This document shows, piece by piece, positions 1-7,403 of a DNA stretch of 39,058 bases (the first letter of the stretch is position 1; each line of letters starts with the position of its first letter). The translations under genes were made by a program, and so were the position numbers. Location: positions 1-39,058 of the IMG/VR virus record IMGVR_UViG_3300021375_000070. One strand, written 5' to 3'. The notes under the pieces were generated by a model that was given only the letters and a program-made list of their open reading frames with translations, searched no databases and was not told where the DNA came from. This DNA comes from a virus.

Positions 1-2
1 TA

Positions 3-725
3 CAGTTCAAGGACAGCCCTCTGTCTATAGCTCAAGGGGAAGTCACTGGACACTCCTACGTACACAAGTTTGGCGCAGTTCCTCAGATGTCAAATAACAC
101 CACTGGGACTGTTTGGGATGTTAACGATACAGTTTACCCTTGGGCTTCTTGGGCAACCTCAGGTACTGTTTCCATCCCAGCAGTAAACGCAAGCGACAAT
201 GGTAAGACTGTAGCCATCGTAGGGCTTGACGCTAACTACAACCCTCAAACTGAGAATGTAGTCGTCTCTAGTGCTGCTACAGTAACCTCCACCAAGAGTT
301 TCATTCGTATCTATCGCGCATACTTGGTTAATGGTTCTACAGACAATGTAGGTAACATCAATATCCAGAAGAGTGGAGTTACTGTCGCTAGGATCACTGC
401 AGGCCAATCCCAGACCCTGATGGCGATCTACACGGTTCCCGCCGGATACACTGCATACCTAACCCAAGGTACTTGTACTTGTCAGGCTGGAGCAGATGCC
501 ACAGGTAACATGTTTGTTCGCTATGGTGGCGACTCTAGTTTCCGAGTGGGACACTCTTTTGAAGTCTCAGGTAATGGCGGTCAGTATTTTTATCCGTTTA
601 ATGTACCGATAGCAATTCCCGAGAAGTCTGATATAGACGTTGGAGTTTCTGTAAGAACTAACAACGCCAGAGTTGCAGCAGCCTTTGACTTAATCTTAAT
701 GCAAAATCAATACTCCCATAAATAG
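3..725 (+). CDS. Phage virion structural protein, 5' end cut by window edge
   Basis: The frame is open from base 3 with no stop, and the residues before the first ATG (position 87) read as ordinary protein (EVTGHSYVHKFG), so the true start lies left of the window and position 87 is not the start. At least 240 residues are visible. They are rich in Ser, Thr, Asn, Val and Gly with alternating beta patterns, and there is no signal peptide or membrane segment. The stretch TTGTVWDVNDTVYPW resembles beta-rich virion proteins of marine tailed phages (recalled similarity, not searched). It lies 8 nt before the head protease gene, which fits a head or neck role. The exact role is unknown. Confidence 0.7.
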   Translation, partial: QFKDSPLSIAQGEVTGHSYVHKFGAVPQMSNNTTGTVWDVNDTVYPWASWATSGTVSIPAVNASDNGKTVAIVGLDANYNPQTENVVVSSAATVTSTKSFIRIYRAYLVNGSTDNVGNINIQKSGVTVARITAGQSQTLMAIYTVPAGYTAYLTQGTCTCQAGADATGNMFVRYGGDSSFRVGHSFEVSGNGGQYFYPFNVPIAIPEKSDIDVGVSVRTNNARVAAAFDLILMQNQYSHK

Positions 726-733
726 GCTACAGT

Positions 734-1669
734 ATGATCGACAGGATTAAAAAGGCCAAATACGCTAACGACATCTTCACCACTGAGGCTGAGGCTGTTG
801 CTCGTAGCCTTGACCTTGGTATGGAAGGTAAGGTCCACGTCAGTGAGTACGATGGACAAGCCGTGTACATGCCCGGAGAGACCCATGAGGCATACCTAGC
901 GTACTATGAGCCAGAGGGGTACCCGGAAGGGCAAGAAGGCCACTCAGTGGACCGCCTAGAGGCTCTCAGGGCCATTGTCCAAGAGGTACTCAAGGAAGAC
1001 TTCGCTAAGGCGGAATATCAGGGCGAGAAAGTCACTCTGAACAAGCCTCGTCGCATTAAAGGCGGCAGTAAGAAGTTCGAAGTTTTCGTTCAGGATGGCG
1101 GCAAGGTAAAGCGAGTTACCTTCGGTGATCCCAACATGGAAATCCGGAGGGACGACCCCAAAGCAAGGGCCAATTTCCGCTCCCGGCACTCTTGTGATAC
1201 CGCCAAGGACAAGACCTCCGCACGATATTGGTCGTGCCGTATGTGGGAGGCAGACACATCGGTGGGTGAGATGACAAAGAACATTGAGGGTCAGATCCTC
1301 AAGTCTGACGACGAACAACGCCTAGTCTATGGCTGGGCCAGCGTAGTTACCGAAAAGGGCGTTCCTGTCATTGATCGCCAAGGTGACGTGATTAAGCCTG
1401 ACACTCTCGTGAAAGCCGTGAACAATTTCATGGAACACGTTCGTGTCGGTAAACAGATGCACAACGGGGATCAGATTGGGGTGGTCGTTCACTCTCTCCC
1501 GATTACCAAAGAGATTGGTGATTCCCTTGGCATTCAGAGTGACCGTGAAGGATGGGTTGTAGCATTCAAAGTCTATGACGATGAAGTCTGGAACAAAGTC
1601 AAGTCTGGTGAACTAGCGGCCTTCAGTATTGGTGGTCGCGCTGTCAAAGGGGAGTACAATGGCGACTGA
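734..1669 (+). CDS. Head maturation protease, XkdF-like (Peptidase S78_2-type)
   Basis: 311 residues. Residues 95-171 form a basic, Cys-containing module (SRHSCDTAKDKTSARYWSC) often found in front of phage proteases. Residues 180-308 are XkdF-like: VYGWASVV, DRQGDVI, the MHNG segment with candidate catalytic H243, and AFSIGGRA with candidate catalytic S298. The family cleaves scaffold and capsid during prohead maturation. The protein stops just after the FSIGG strand, whereas relatives usually continue into a segment ending in an LVDRPAN motif. Here that segment is the N-terminus of the next gene, which overlaps by 11 nt in the +1 frame. The protease could therefore work as two chains or be completed by a frameshift. 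The family call is sound; the catalytic residues are inferred. Confidence 0.82.
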   Translation: MIDRIKKAKYANDIFTTEAEAVARSLDLGMEGKVHVSEYDGQAVYMPGETHEAYLAYYEPEGYPEGQEGHSVDRLEALRAIVQEVLKEDFAKAEYQGEKVTLNKPRRIKGGSKKFEVFVQDGGKVKRVTFGDPNMEIRRDDPKARANFRSRHSCDTAKDKTSARYWSCRMWEADTSVGEMTKNIEGQILKSDDEQRLVYGWASVVTEKGVPVIDRQGDVIKPDTLVKAVNNFMEHVRVGKQMHNGDQIGVVVHSLPITKEIGDSLGIQSDREGWVVAFKVYDDEVWNKVKSGELAAFSIGGRAVKGEYNGD

Positions 1670-2438
1670 GTTGCTGGAACTTCAACTGGAGGAACTTTCG
1701 CTTGTTGACCGACCGGCCAACGCAGAAGCAATGGTTACTCTTTACAAGCGGGACATCCTACAGGAGGAAACTACAAAAATGGATGAAGATAAAATCAAGG
1801 CTTACATGGAAGAAAAAGGCTGCGGTCGTGAAGAAGCCATGAAAGCCCTCGGTTATGAGATGGAGAAGGCTGACGAAGCTGTCGAAGAGGTAGCAGAAGA
1901 TGAAGCCATGAAGTCTCTTCAAGCAGAAGTCGAAACCCTGAAGGCAGAGAACGAGCGTCTCCGCAAGGGTCTCATTGAAAACGGTTTCGTCATTAAGGCG
2001 GAAGCAATCCACAAAAAAGCCCCGGCTGAATTTATCGAAGTCGAAGGCGAACAAATTGACAAGGCTGACATTCCCGCTCCCATTCTGAAGAAGCTGGAAG
2101 AGGTAGAGGCTGCTCAAAAGGCTGCTGAGATCGCCAAGAAGGCCGAAGAAACCCTCCCGAACTTCAAACCCGAAGTTGCTCAGGCTCTGATGAAGTTTGA
2201 TCTGGAGGGGCAAATCCTTGAGGCTCTGGTGGCTGCTGACAAGCTGTTTGAAGCCCAAATGGAAGAAGTTGGCAAGGCTGACGTTGATGGTGACATGGAC
2301 GACCCCCAAGCCAAGCTGGATAAAATGGTCGATGCCTATGCTGTTGAGCATGAACTGACCAAAGCACAAGCCTACGCTAAAGTGGCGAAGACCACCGAGG
2401 GTAAGGCTCTCATCAACAAGACCTACAAGAAGGACTAA
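1659..2438 (+). CDS. Scaffold protein carrying the detached C-terminal segment of the head protease
   Basis: 259 residues from ATG 1659, which overlaps the end of the protease gene and has AAAGGGGAG just upstream. Residues 4-31 (ELQLEELSLVDRPANAEA then LYKRD) match the usual C-terminal segment of XkdF-like proteases. From residue 41 the protein is an acidic, Lys/Glu/Ala-rich helix with a clear coiled coil (about residues 80-105), typical of phage scaffolds that are removed during capsid maturation. A second in-frame ATG at 1779 follows a strong AGGAGG and would give a 219-residue scaffold without the protease segment. This resembles the nested C/Nu3 arrangement of phage lambda. The next gene is the decoration protein. 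Confidence 0.78.
   Translation: MATELLELQLEELSLVDRPANAEAMVTLYKRDILQEETTKMDEDKIKAYMEEKGCGREEAMKALGYEMEKADEAVEEVAEDEAMKSLQAEVETLKAENERLRKGLIENGFVIKAEAIHKKAPAEFIEVEGEQIDKADIPAPILKKLEEVEAAQKAAEIAKKAEETLPNFKPEVAQALMKFDLEGQILEALVAADKLFEAQMEEVGKADVDGDMDDPQAKLDKMVDAYAVEHELTKAQAYAKVAKTTEGKALINKTYKKD
1762..1781 (+). promoter_or_regulatory. Internal ribosome binding site and in-frame start inside the scaffold gene
   Basis: AGGAGG at 1762-1767 lies 11 nt before ATG 1779, in frame with the longer reading frame and exactly where the protease-like segment ends and the acidic coiled-coil scaffold begins. It is the strongest Shine-Dalgarno match in this gene, so a separate scaffold product from codon 41 is likely. 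Confidence 0.6.
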
Positions 2439-2443
2439 TTACT

Positions 2444-2818
2444 ATGGCTACTCAAGGCAACCAAATCCGTGAGTCCATGATTGCTGGTGCTGACCTCTCG
2501 GCAAAGCAGTGGACTTTTGTTATCATGAACACTACCGACCGCACTGTTGTGTCGGCTGACAATGGCGAAGCAGCCTTTGGTGTTCTCATCAACGACCCCA
2601 CTTCGGGTGCTGCTGCAACCGTTGTGACCCACGGTCGTGTTATCGTCGAAGTTGGCACTGGTGGTATCACCGCTGGCGACAACATCGGTGTTGATGCAAA
2701 TGGTGAAGCTGTTACCGCAGCCTCCACTGACATCATCGTCGGTATCTGCGTGGAAGGTGCATCGGCTGGCGAACGCGGCGTGATTGACTTCTTCCGTGGC
2801 GGCAACGCCGAAGCCTAA
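2444..2818 (+). CDS. Capsid decoration protein (DUF2190-like)
   Basis: 124 residues, starting 5 nt after the scaffold gene and ending 22 nt before the major capsid gene. The small beta-rich composition, with runs such as GRVIVEVGTGGITAGDNIGVDANGEAV and IIVGICVEGA in the second half, fits the DUF2190 family of small head decoration proteins that bind the outer capsid surface. No transmembrane segment is present. Assignment rests on composition, length and position between scaffold and capsid; a head fibre or another minor head protein remains possible. Confidence 0.7.
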   Translation: MATQGNQIRESMIAGADLSAKQWTFVIMNTTDRTVVSADNGEAAFGVLINDPTSGAAATVVTHGRVIVEVGTGGITAGDNIGVDANGEAVTAASTDIIVGICVEGASAGERGVIDFFRGGNAEA

Positions 2819-2840
2819 TCTGATTGAAAGGAATTAATCA

Positions 2841-3854
2841 ATGCCTATGCTTACTCCGTCGCAGGTGCATATTGACGCACCTCTGACCAACCTCACCCTC
2901 GCGTACCTGCAATCGCAGGAGAACTTCATCGCTGATAAGGTCTTCCCGATTGTTGACGTTTCGAAGCAGTCGGACAAGTACTACAAGTACAACCGTGACG
3001 AGTTCAACCGTTCCGGCCAGCGTAAGCTGCTTGCTCCGCGCACTCGCCCTGAGCGTGTTGGTATGTCGCTCTCCAACGACAACTATTTTGCTGATGTCTG
3101 GGGTCTGGCAACTGACTTCGACGAGCAAACCCTCGCCAACGAAGATGCCGCACTGGAAATCCGCTCGATGGGCGCACAGATGTTGACCCACAACATGCTG
3201 ATCGACCGCGAAAAGGACTTCGTGACCAACTTCTTCTCGGACAACATCTGGGGTACGAACTGGGATGGTGTTGCTAACGCTGACAACGACACCGCAATCG
3301 AAGTCACCAACTGGGACGACTACACCAACTCGACCCCCATTGTCGATGTTCGTCGTCTGGCTCGCACGGTTCAACTCAAGTCGGGCGGTTTCAAGCCGAA
3401 CACCATGGTTGTCTCGAAGGCAGTTCGTGACGTTCTGGTCGATCACCCCGATGTTCTGGCTCGCCTGAACGGTGGTGCAACTGTCACCAACACGGCTCTG
3501 ATCACCGATGCCAAGCTGGCTGAAATCTTCGAAGTCGAGGACTTCCACGTGCTGGAAGCAATCGAGAACACCGCTGCTGAAGGTGCCACCGAGTCCAATG
3601 CTTACATTGGCGGCGACCACGCAATGCTCTGCTACACTCCTACTTCGGCTGGCCTGCGTAGCCCCGCCGCTGGTCTCACCTTCGCATGGAACTCGCTGCC
3701 GGGTGCATCGTTCTCCGGTCTGACCGTTGAATCGTTCACTGGCGACTTCCTGCGTGTTGAAGGTATTGCTGAAGAAATCCACGTGAAGATGTCCTACGAC
3801 ATGAAGATCGTGGGCGCTGACCTCGGCGGCTTCATCAACTCGGTTCTGGCCTAA
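2841..3854 (+). CDS. Major capsid protein
   Basis: 337 residues. It follows the protease, scaffold and decoration genes in the standard head order. The N-terminus (SQENFIADKVFPIVDV) and the central ADVWGLATDFDEQTLANEDAA region resemble capsid proteins of the HK97 fold, which assemble into the icosahedral shell. Codon use is strikingly regular, with many GTTC, GTGC and TCG codons, as expected of a very highly expressed gene. AAAGGAATTAATCA precedes the ATG. A stem-loop follows the stop. No long N-terminal delta domain is seen, which agrees with a separate scaffold. Fold assignment is inferred from family resemblance. Confidence 0.88.
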   Translation: MPMLTPSQVHIDAPLTNLTLAYLQSQENFIADKVFPIVDVSKQSDKYYKYNRDEFNRSGQRKLLAPRTRPERVGMSLSNDNYFADVWGLATDFDEQTLANEDAALEIRSMGAQMLTHNMLIDREKDFVTNFFSDNIWGTNWDGVANADNDTAIEVTNWDDYTNSTPIVDVRRLARTVQLKSGGFKPNTMVVSKAVRDVLVDHPDVLARLNGGATVTNTALITDAKLAEIFEVEDFHVLEAIENTAAEGATESNAYIGGDHAMLCYTPTSAGLRSPAAGLTFAWNSLPGASFSGLTVESFTGDFLRVEGIAEEIHVKMSYDMKIVGADLGGFINSVLA

Positions 3855-3872
3855 TCCAGATTAAATACTGAG

Positions 3873-3900
3873 GCACCCCTGTGTTTAGGCATGGGGGTGT
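3873..3900 (+). terminator. Stem-loop after the major capsid gene (attenuator-like)
   Basis: An 8-9 bp stem (GCACCCC with GGGGGTGT, including G-U pairs at the ends) encloses a loop of about 10 nt between the capsid stop and the next ATG. No U-tract follows, so it is not a full intrinsic terminator. It may lower readthrough or protect the abundant capsid mRNA 3' end. Confidence 0.4.
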
Positions 3901-3932
3901 ACCTCCACTAAGAAAGCAATAGAGATACTGAT

Positions 3933-4379
3933 ATGAAACATGCGGGATATATTCACCCGGTTTACCTCGGGTGGCAAGTCGATTGGCCTGTCTTTGTGAA
4001 GATGCCATTCAGTGCTTTCGGTAAGTATTGGAAGAAGGGCGAAGAGTTTAACTGGACTGTCCAGATTAACGCAGAGGCAGACAAGGTAGCGCAGCTTTAT
4101 GGCGCTGGATACATCTACCATAACCGGGAACTAGAAAAGTCTAGTAAGGTTGGGGATCGCCTCAGTGAGATGGACAGCGATAAACTCGTAAAGCTGGTAC
4201 GATTGGTCAATGTAGAGATCAAACAGCGTACCACCACTGAAAAAGAATATAACAACAAGCGCGTTAAGCAGTCCAAGATTGACGACAAACAACGTGGACT
4301 TATTCGTGCTTGGCTGTACCGAAATGAATGGATGCGTGAGGAATACTACCGCATTCGAGACTCTATCCTTGAAGAATGA
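3933..4379 (+). CDS. Unknown protein between capsid and connector genes
   Basis: 148 residues, charged, with an aromatic-rich N-terminal half (GYIHPVYLGWQVDWPVFVKMPF) and a helical, Lys/Arg/Glu-rich C-terminal half from about residue 68. No signal or membrane segment. It lies between the capsid stem-loop and the head-tail connector gene, the usual place of a minor head or neck protein. I do not recognise the family. Confidence 0.6.
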   Translation: MKHAGYIHPVYLGWQVDWPVFVKMPFSAFGKYWKKGEEFNWTVQINAEADKVAQLYGAGYIYHNRELEKSSKVGDRLSEMDSDKLVKLVRLVNVEIKQRTTTEKEYNNKRVKQSKIDDKQRGLIRAWLYRNEWMREEYYRIRDSILEE

Positions 4380-4395
4380 TTAAGAGGGCGACCAG

Positions 4396-4836
4396 ATGGC
4401 TTGGACATATGATTCGACAGACTTGACTACGGCCACTGCATCTGGTCGCCTTAACATAGTGCGTTTCCTCGTAGGAGACACGGACACTACAGATCAACAG
4501 GTTCAGAACGAAGAGATTACTTTCGCTCTGTCGCAGACCTCTGATGATGTGTACTCTGCTGGGGTTTATATTGCCAACAGCCTCTCTGCAAAGTTCGCCC
4601 GACTTGTAGATACGGACCTTGATGGACAGCTTGGTGAGAAGTACTCTCAACTTCAAGCGCACTACAAGAACCTCGCTCAGACAATTAACGCTCAGAAGTC
4701 TGCTGGTGGTGGGGTATCCCTTGGCATCTTCGCTGGTGGTCTTCCCGCCGCTGGTAAGACTAACCGCCGGATTGAAGTGAATCAGTTTGATATCTACGCA
4801 GACCGCACGGTAATCGAATACGATCTGGAGGACTAA
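4396..4836 (+). CDS. Head-tail connector (adaptor-type) protein
   Basis: 146 residues. The opening pattern DLTTATASGRLNIVRFLVGDTDTTDQQVQNEEITFAL is typical of phage adaptor proteins of the HK97 gp6 or SPP1 gp15 type: a short helical bundle in which 'vR.lvGDtd...lsDeei...l' recurs. These form a ring below the portal. Helices continue through DDVYSAGVYIANSLSAKFARLVD. The gene is one base from the next ORF. Family is assigned by pattern and order in the neck cluster. Confidence 0.7.
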   Translation: MAWTYDSTDLTTATASGRLNIVRFLVGDTDTTDQQVQNEEITFALSQTSDDVYSAGVYIANSLSAKFARLVDTDLDGQLGEKYSQLQAHYKNLAQTINAQKSAGGGVSLGIFAGGLPAAGKTNRRIEVNQFDIYADRTVIEYDLED

Positions 4837-4837
4837 C

Positions 4838-5197
4838 ATGCTCTCCAAGAATCTACAGACTTTGATTAACCGTCGAGGTCAAACCGCCACACTTCGCAAG
4901 AAGTCTTCTGGGACTTACGACCCAACAGCAGGCTCTCTTGGTTCTGTCACTGATACAGACTACACAATCAAGGCTTACTTTGCTGCATACAACCTCTCAG
5001 AGGCCGCTGGAGACAGTGTTCTAGTAGGGGATCGTATGGTAGCTGTCCCTGCACTAGATACGTCTGGAGCAGCTATTCCGGGGCCTGACAATGAGGATCA
5101 AATCCTCTCGGTAGGCGACACAGTGGTAATCAAGTCAGTGCAAAAGATATACAATGCCACCACCCTTGTTTGCTACCTCTGCTACGTGAAGGAATAA
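4838..5197 (+). CDS. Head closure (stopper-type) protein
   Basis: 119 residues beginning MLSKNLQTLINRRGQTATLRKKSSGTYDP. A short N-terminal helix, then the 'G...tlrr...g.yDp..G' strand and a beta-barrel-like remainder (DRMVAVPALDT, VGDTVVIKSV) match head closure proteins of the SPP1 gp16 class. These seal the portal channel after packaging. It sits between adaptor and gp10-like genes, separated by one or two bases on each side. Confidence 0.68.
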   Translation: MLSKNLQTLINRRGQTATLRKKSSGTYDPTAGSLGSVTDTDYTIKAYFAAYNLSEAAGDSVLVGDRMVAVPALDTSGAAIPGPDNEDQILSVGDTVVIKSVQKIYNATTLVCYLCYVKE

Positions 5198-5199
5198 AG

Positions 5200-5589
5200 A
5201 TGTTCCGTGGTAGAGTGAATATGAAGTCAGTCTCTGCAAAGATAGAGAACCTGAAAGAGCGTGTTGAGGAAGAGGTCAAAGATGATCTAAAGAAGATCGC
5301 CACCGACCTTATCACTAGGACGCCGGTAGACACCGGGGCATTTGCAGAGAGCTTTTCTGTCGTCCCTGCCTCTTCTGGTGCTGGTCGTAGAAAAAGCTCC
5401 AAGGGTCGCCCAAAGGGCCAAGATCTCAAGACTTACCGAGATGTCGCTCAGGCAAACATGAACTCTGATATTGACGGATTGCAACTTTTCGAGAACAAGA
5501 GTGTGTCGTTCCGCAACAGAGCGCCCCATGCTCGCAAGGTAGAACTCAAGTACCAAGTCTTTGGTGCAGTGAAGGATATTCGGAGGTAA
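5200..5589 (+). CDS. HK97 gp10-like tail completion (neck) protein
   Basis: 129 residues from ATG 5200, two bases after the preceding stop with GAAGGAATAAAG upstream; an upstream in-frame ATG at 5170 lies inside the previous gene and is not favoured. A second candidate start at 5221 would remove seven residues. The key motif is TPVDTGAFAESFSVVP near residues 43-58, the hallmark of HK97 gp10-like proteins, preceded by an amphipathic helix. These join the tail to the head. Next comes the tail terminator gene. Confidence 0.8.
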   Translation: MFRGRVNMKSVSAKIENLKERVEEEVKDDLKKIATDLITRTPVDTGAFAESFSVVPASSGAGRRKSSKGRPKGQDLKTYRDVAQANMNSDIDGLQLFENKSVSFRNRAPHARKVELKYQVFGAVKDIRR

Positions 5590-5590
5590 T

Positions 5591-5998
5591 ATGGCAAGCA
5601 TATATGATGACATCCGGTCAGCCTTCGAGGTCAATCTGGCTGCGGTATCTGGCATTCCTAGCATCGCATGGGAGAATGTCAGTTTCTCTCCTACGACTGG
5701 TCAGTCTTATGTACACGTAAGAATGGTCCCAACAGTAAGGGAACCTGCGGTTCGTGGCCTTAACCCACAGATGTACTACCAAGGCTACTTCCTAGTCAAC
5801 TGTTGTACCCCTGAAGGTGGTGGTCCCTCAGCAGGCGATGACCTAGCGGACCTTATCATTGATGCCTTTGAGGCAACTACAGACATTACCCATAGTGGGA
5901 CAACCCTACACATCCGCTATGCTGAACGAGACCTTGGTGTTCAAGAAGGTTCTCACTACCACATTCCAGTCCGCATTGGCTGGCATATCTACTCATAG
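5591..5998 (+). CDS. Tail terminator protein (DUF4128 / lambda gpU-like)
   Basis: 135 residues beginning MASIYDDIRSAFEVNLAAV, followed by GQSYVHVRMVPTVREPAVRGLNPQ and a C-terminal strand HYHIPVRIGW. This helix-sheet pattern matches small tail terminator proteins that cap the tail tube at the head-proximal end. One base after the gp10-like gene and 9 nt before the tail tube gene, as in other siphoviruses. No unusual features. Confidence 0.76.
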   Translation: MASIYDDIRSAFEVNLAAVSGIPSIAWENVSFSPTTGQSYVHVRMVPTVREPAVRGLNPQMYYQGYFLVNCCTPEGGGPSAGDDLADLIIDAFEATTDITHSGTTLHIRYAERDLGVQEGSHYHIPVRIGWHIYS

Positions 5999-6007
5999 GA
6001 GACTTAA

Positions 6008-6922
6008 ATGCCCACATTCGCACAAGGTTCCCGTTCTAGCCTTTCGTACATTGTCGAAAGCACTTTCGGAACCACCCCCGCTGGTAACTTTACCAACCTT
6101 CCTTTCAGCACTCACTCCCTGAACCTGAGCAAAGAGCGTGTCCAAGGTAACGACATCCAACAAGATCGTATGCCTCGCGTTGACCGTCATGGCAACCGTC
6201 AAGCTGGTGGTGATATCGCCGTTGACCTCCGTGATGGTGACTACGACGACTTCCTTGAATCTGCAATGCTCAACACTTTCTCGACCAACGTCCTGAAGGT
6301 AGGCACTGCGCCTAAGTTCATGTCCATCGAAGATTACGCCGCTGACGTTGATCAGGCGCGTCTCTTCACTGGTATGACTGTCTCTTCGATGGGTATCTCC
6401 CTTGCACCCAACCAGATGGTAACAACTACCTTCACGATGGTTGGTAAGGATATGACCATTGGCGCAACCGAGAAGACGCAAGATGCTGCTTCTGGTGCTG
6501 CCCCTTTTGACGCTTACTCTGGAGACCTGAGCATCGGTAACGTAGGCTCCCTGAGCACCTCTGCCATTGTTACTGCTGTTGACTTCACTCTGGACAATGC
6601 TTTCGCTCCGACCTTCGTTATCGGTGATGACAGCGCCCCGGCAATTCTGTCTGGTCGTGCAACTGTTGAAGGTACATTCACTGCTTATTTTGAGGATGCT
6701 GCACTTATCAACCGCTTCCTTGATGAGACAGAGAGTGCGCTGCAAGTCTCGGTTAATGACCCGACTGGTTCTAACGAGTACACTTTCCTGTTCCCGCGTA
6801 TTAAAATCAACTCAGCAGATGCTGCTGTTGGTGGACCGGAAAGCCGGATGGTTGAATGCTCTTTTGTATCACTGTATGATACAGCTGAAGCGACTAACCT
6901 AAAGATTACTCGCGCCGCCTAA
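6008..6922 (+). CDS. Major tail tube protein
   Basis: 304 residues. The N-terminal region (SRSSLSYIVESTFGTTP, then LPFSTHSLNLSKERVQGNDI) is characteristic of phage tail tube proteins related to lambda gpV, which stack as hexameric rings. Beta-rich sequence continues to the C-terminus (ECSFVSLYDTAEATNLKITRAA). At 304 residues it is at the long end for the family and may include an extra surface domain near residues 150-200. Position between tail terminator and chaperone genes supports the call. Confidence 0.83.
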   Translation: MPTFAQGSRSSLSYIVESTFGTTPAGNFTNLPFSTHSLNLSKERVQGNDIQQDRMPRVDRHGNRQAGGDIAVDLRDGDYDDFLESAMLNTFSTNVLKVGTAPKFMSIEDYAADVDQARLFTGMTVSSMGISLAPNQMVTTTFTMVGKDMTIGATEKTQDAASGAAPFDAYSGDLSIGNVGSLSTSAIVTAVDFTLDNAFAPTFVIGDDSAPAILSGRATVEGTFTAYFEDAALINRFLDETESALQVSVNDPTGSNEYTFLFPRIKINSADAAVGGPESRMVECSFVSLYDTAEATNLKITRAA

Positions 6923-6937
6923 TCCCCTCGTGGGCTA

Positions 6938-7023
6938 GGGAGGTTCTGGTTGTCGGGTGCTGGAGCCTCCCGCTTTAACAAACTCCACCCGACTCTTTTT
7001 CACACAATAGGGAACACCCGACA
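6938..7023 (+). promoter_or_regulatory. Alternative RNA pairings in the leader of the tail chaperone gene
   Basis: GTCGGGTG (6952-6959) is complementary to two identical copies of CACCCGAC. One is at 6986-6993, followed by CTCTTTTT. The other is at 7015-7022, directly against ATG 7023; there the pairing extends to nine bases and includes the A of the start codon. A third helix, GGGAGG (6938-6943) with CCTCCC (6966-6971), interlocks with the first two in pseudoknot topology. Pairing with the proximal copy resembles an intrinsic terminator. Pairing with the distal copy would cover the initiation region. Confidence 0.5.
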
Positions 7024-7403
7024 TGGACCTTTCTAAAACCATTCCTACCAACGACACGATTGTTGTCGAACTTGAATTTAACGGTGAAGTCATCAAGAAT
7101 GACGACGGCACCCCTATGACTATTGAAGTATACCTACCTCACAGCAAAGAATACCGTACGGCCCGCCATGGTCAAACGGACACCCTGATCGAAAAGAAGA
7201 CCGAACGTCTGAAATCTGCTGAAGCAGAGGAGTTGGGCGTAGAGTTCTTGGCTAAGACGACCAAAGATTGGAACATCACTTTTGGTGGTGAAAAACCCAA
7301 ACTTACTGTCGTCAAAGCTAAAGAGGTTTACTCCACGGTTCTTTGGGTTGGTGATATTATTGCCCAGAAGGTAGAAGAAGCCAAGGGTTTTACGAAAGCC
7401 TAA
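7023..7403 (+). CDS. Tail assembly chaperone, short form (lambda gpG-like)
   Basis: 126 residues, soluble and mixed alpha/beta, in the conserved place between tail tube and tape measure. Members of this class coat the tape measure protein while the tail tube polymerises. The C-terminus (AKGFTKA) covers a canonical slippery heptamer at 7385-7391, and the stop at 7401-7403 is followed directly by a long stem-loop. The start ATG 7023 is overlapped by the putative RNA pairing described for the leader. Function is inferred from position and frameshift layout more than from sequence. Confidence 0.78.
   Translation: MDLSKTIPTNDTIVVELEFNGEVIKNDDGTPMTIEVYLPHSKEYRTARHGQTDTLIEKKTERLKSAEAEELGVEFLAKTTKDWNITFGGEKPKLTVVKAKEVYSTVLWVGDIIAQKVEEAKGFTKA

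Noticed and set aside
2838-3782. Long leftward frame of 314 codons opposite the major capsid gene
   Set aside because: It is the antisense shadow of a highly biased capsid gene and has no ribosome binding site or operon partner.
5993-6745. Leftward frame of 250 codons opposite the tail tube gene
   Set aside because: Shadow of the tube gene; the sequence is low in hydrophobic core pattern and lies within a rightward operon.
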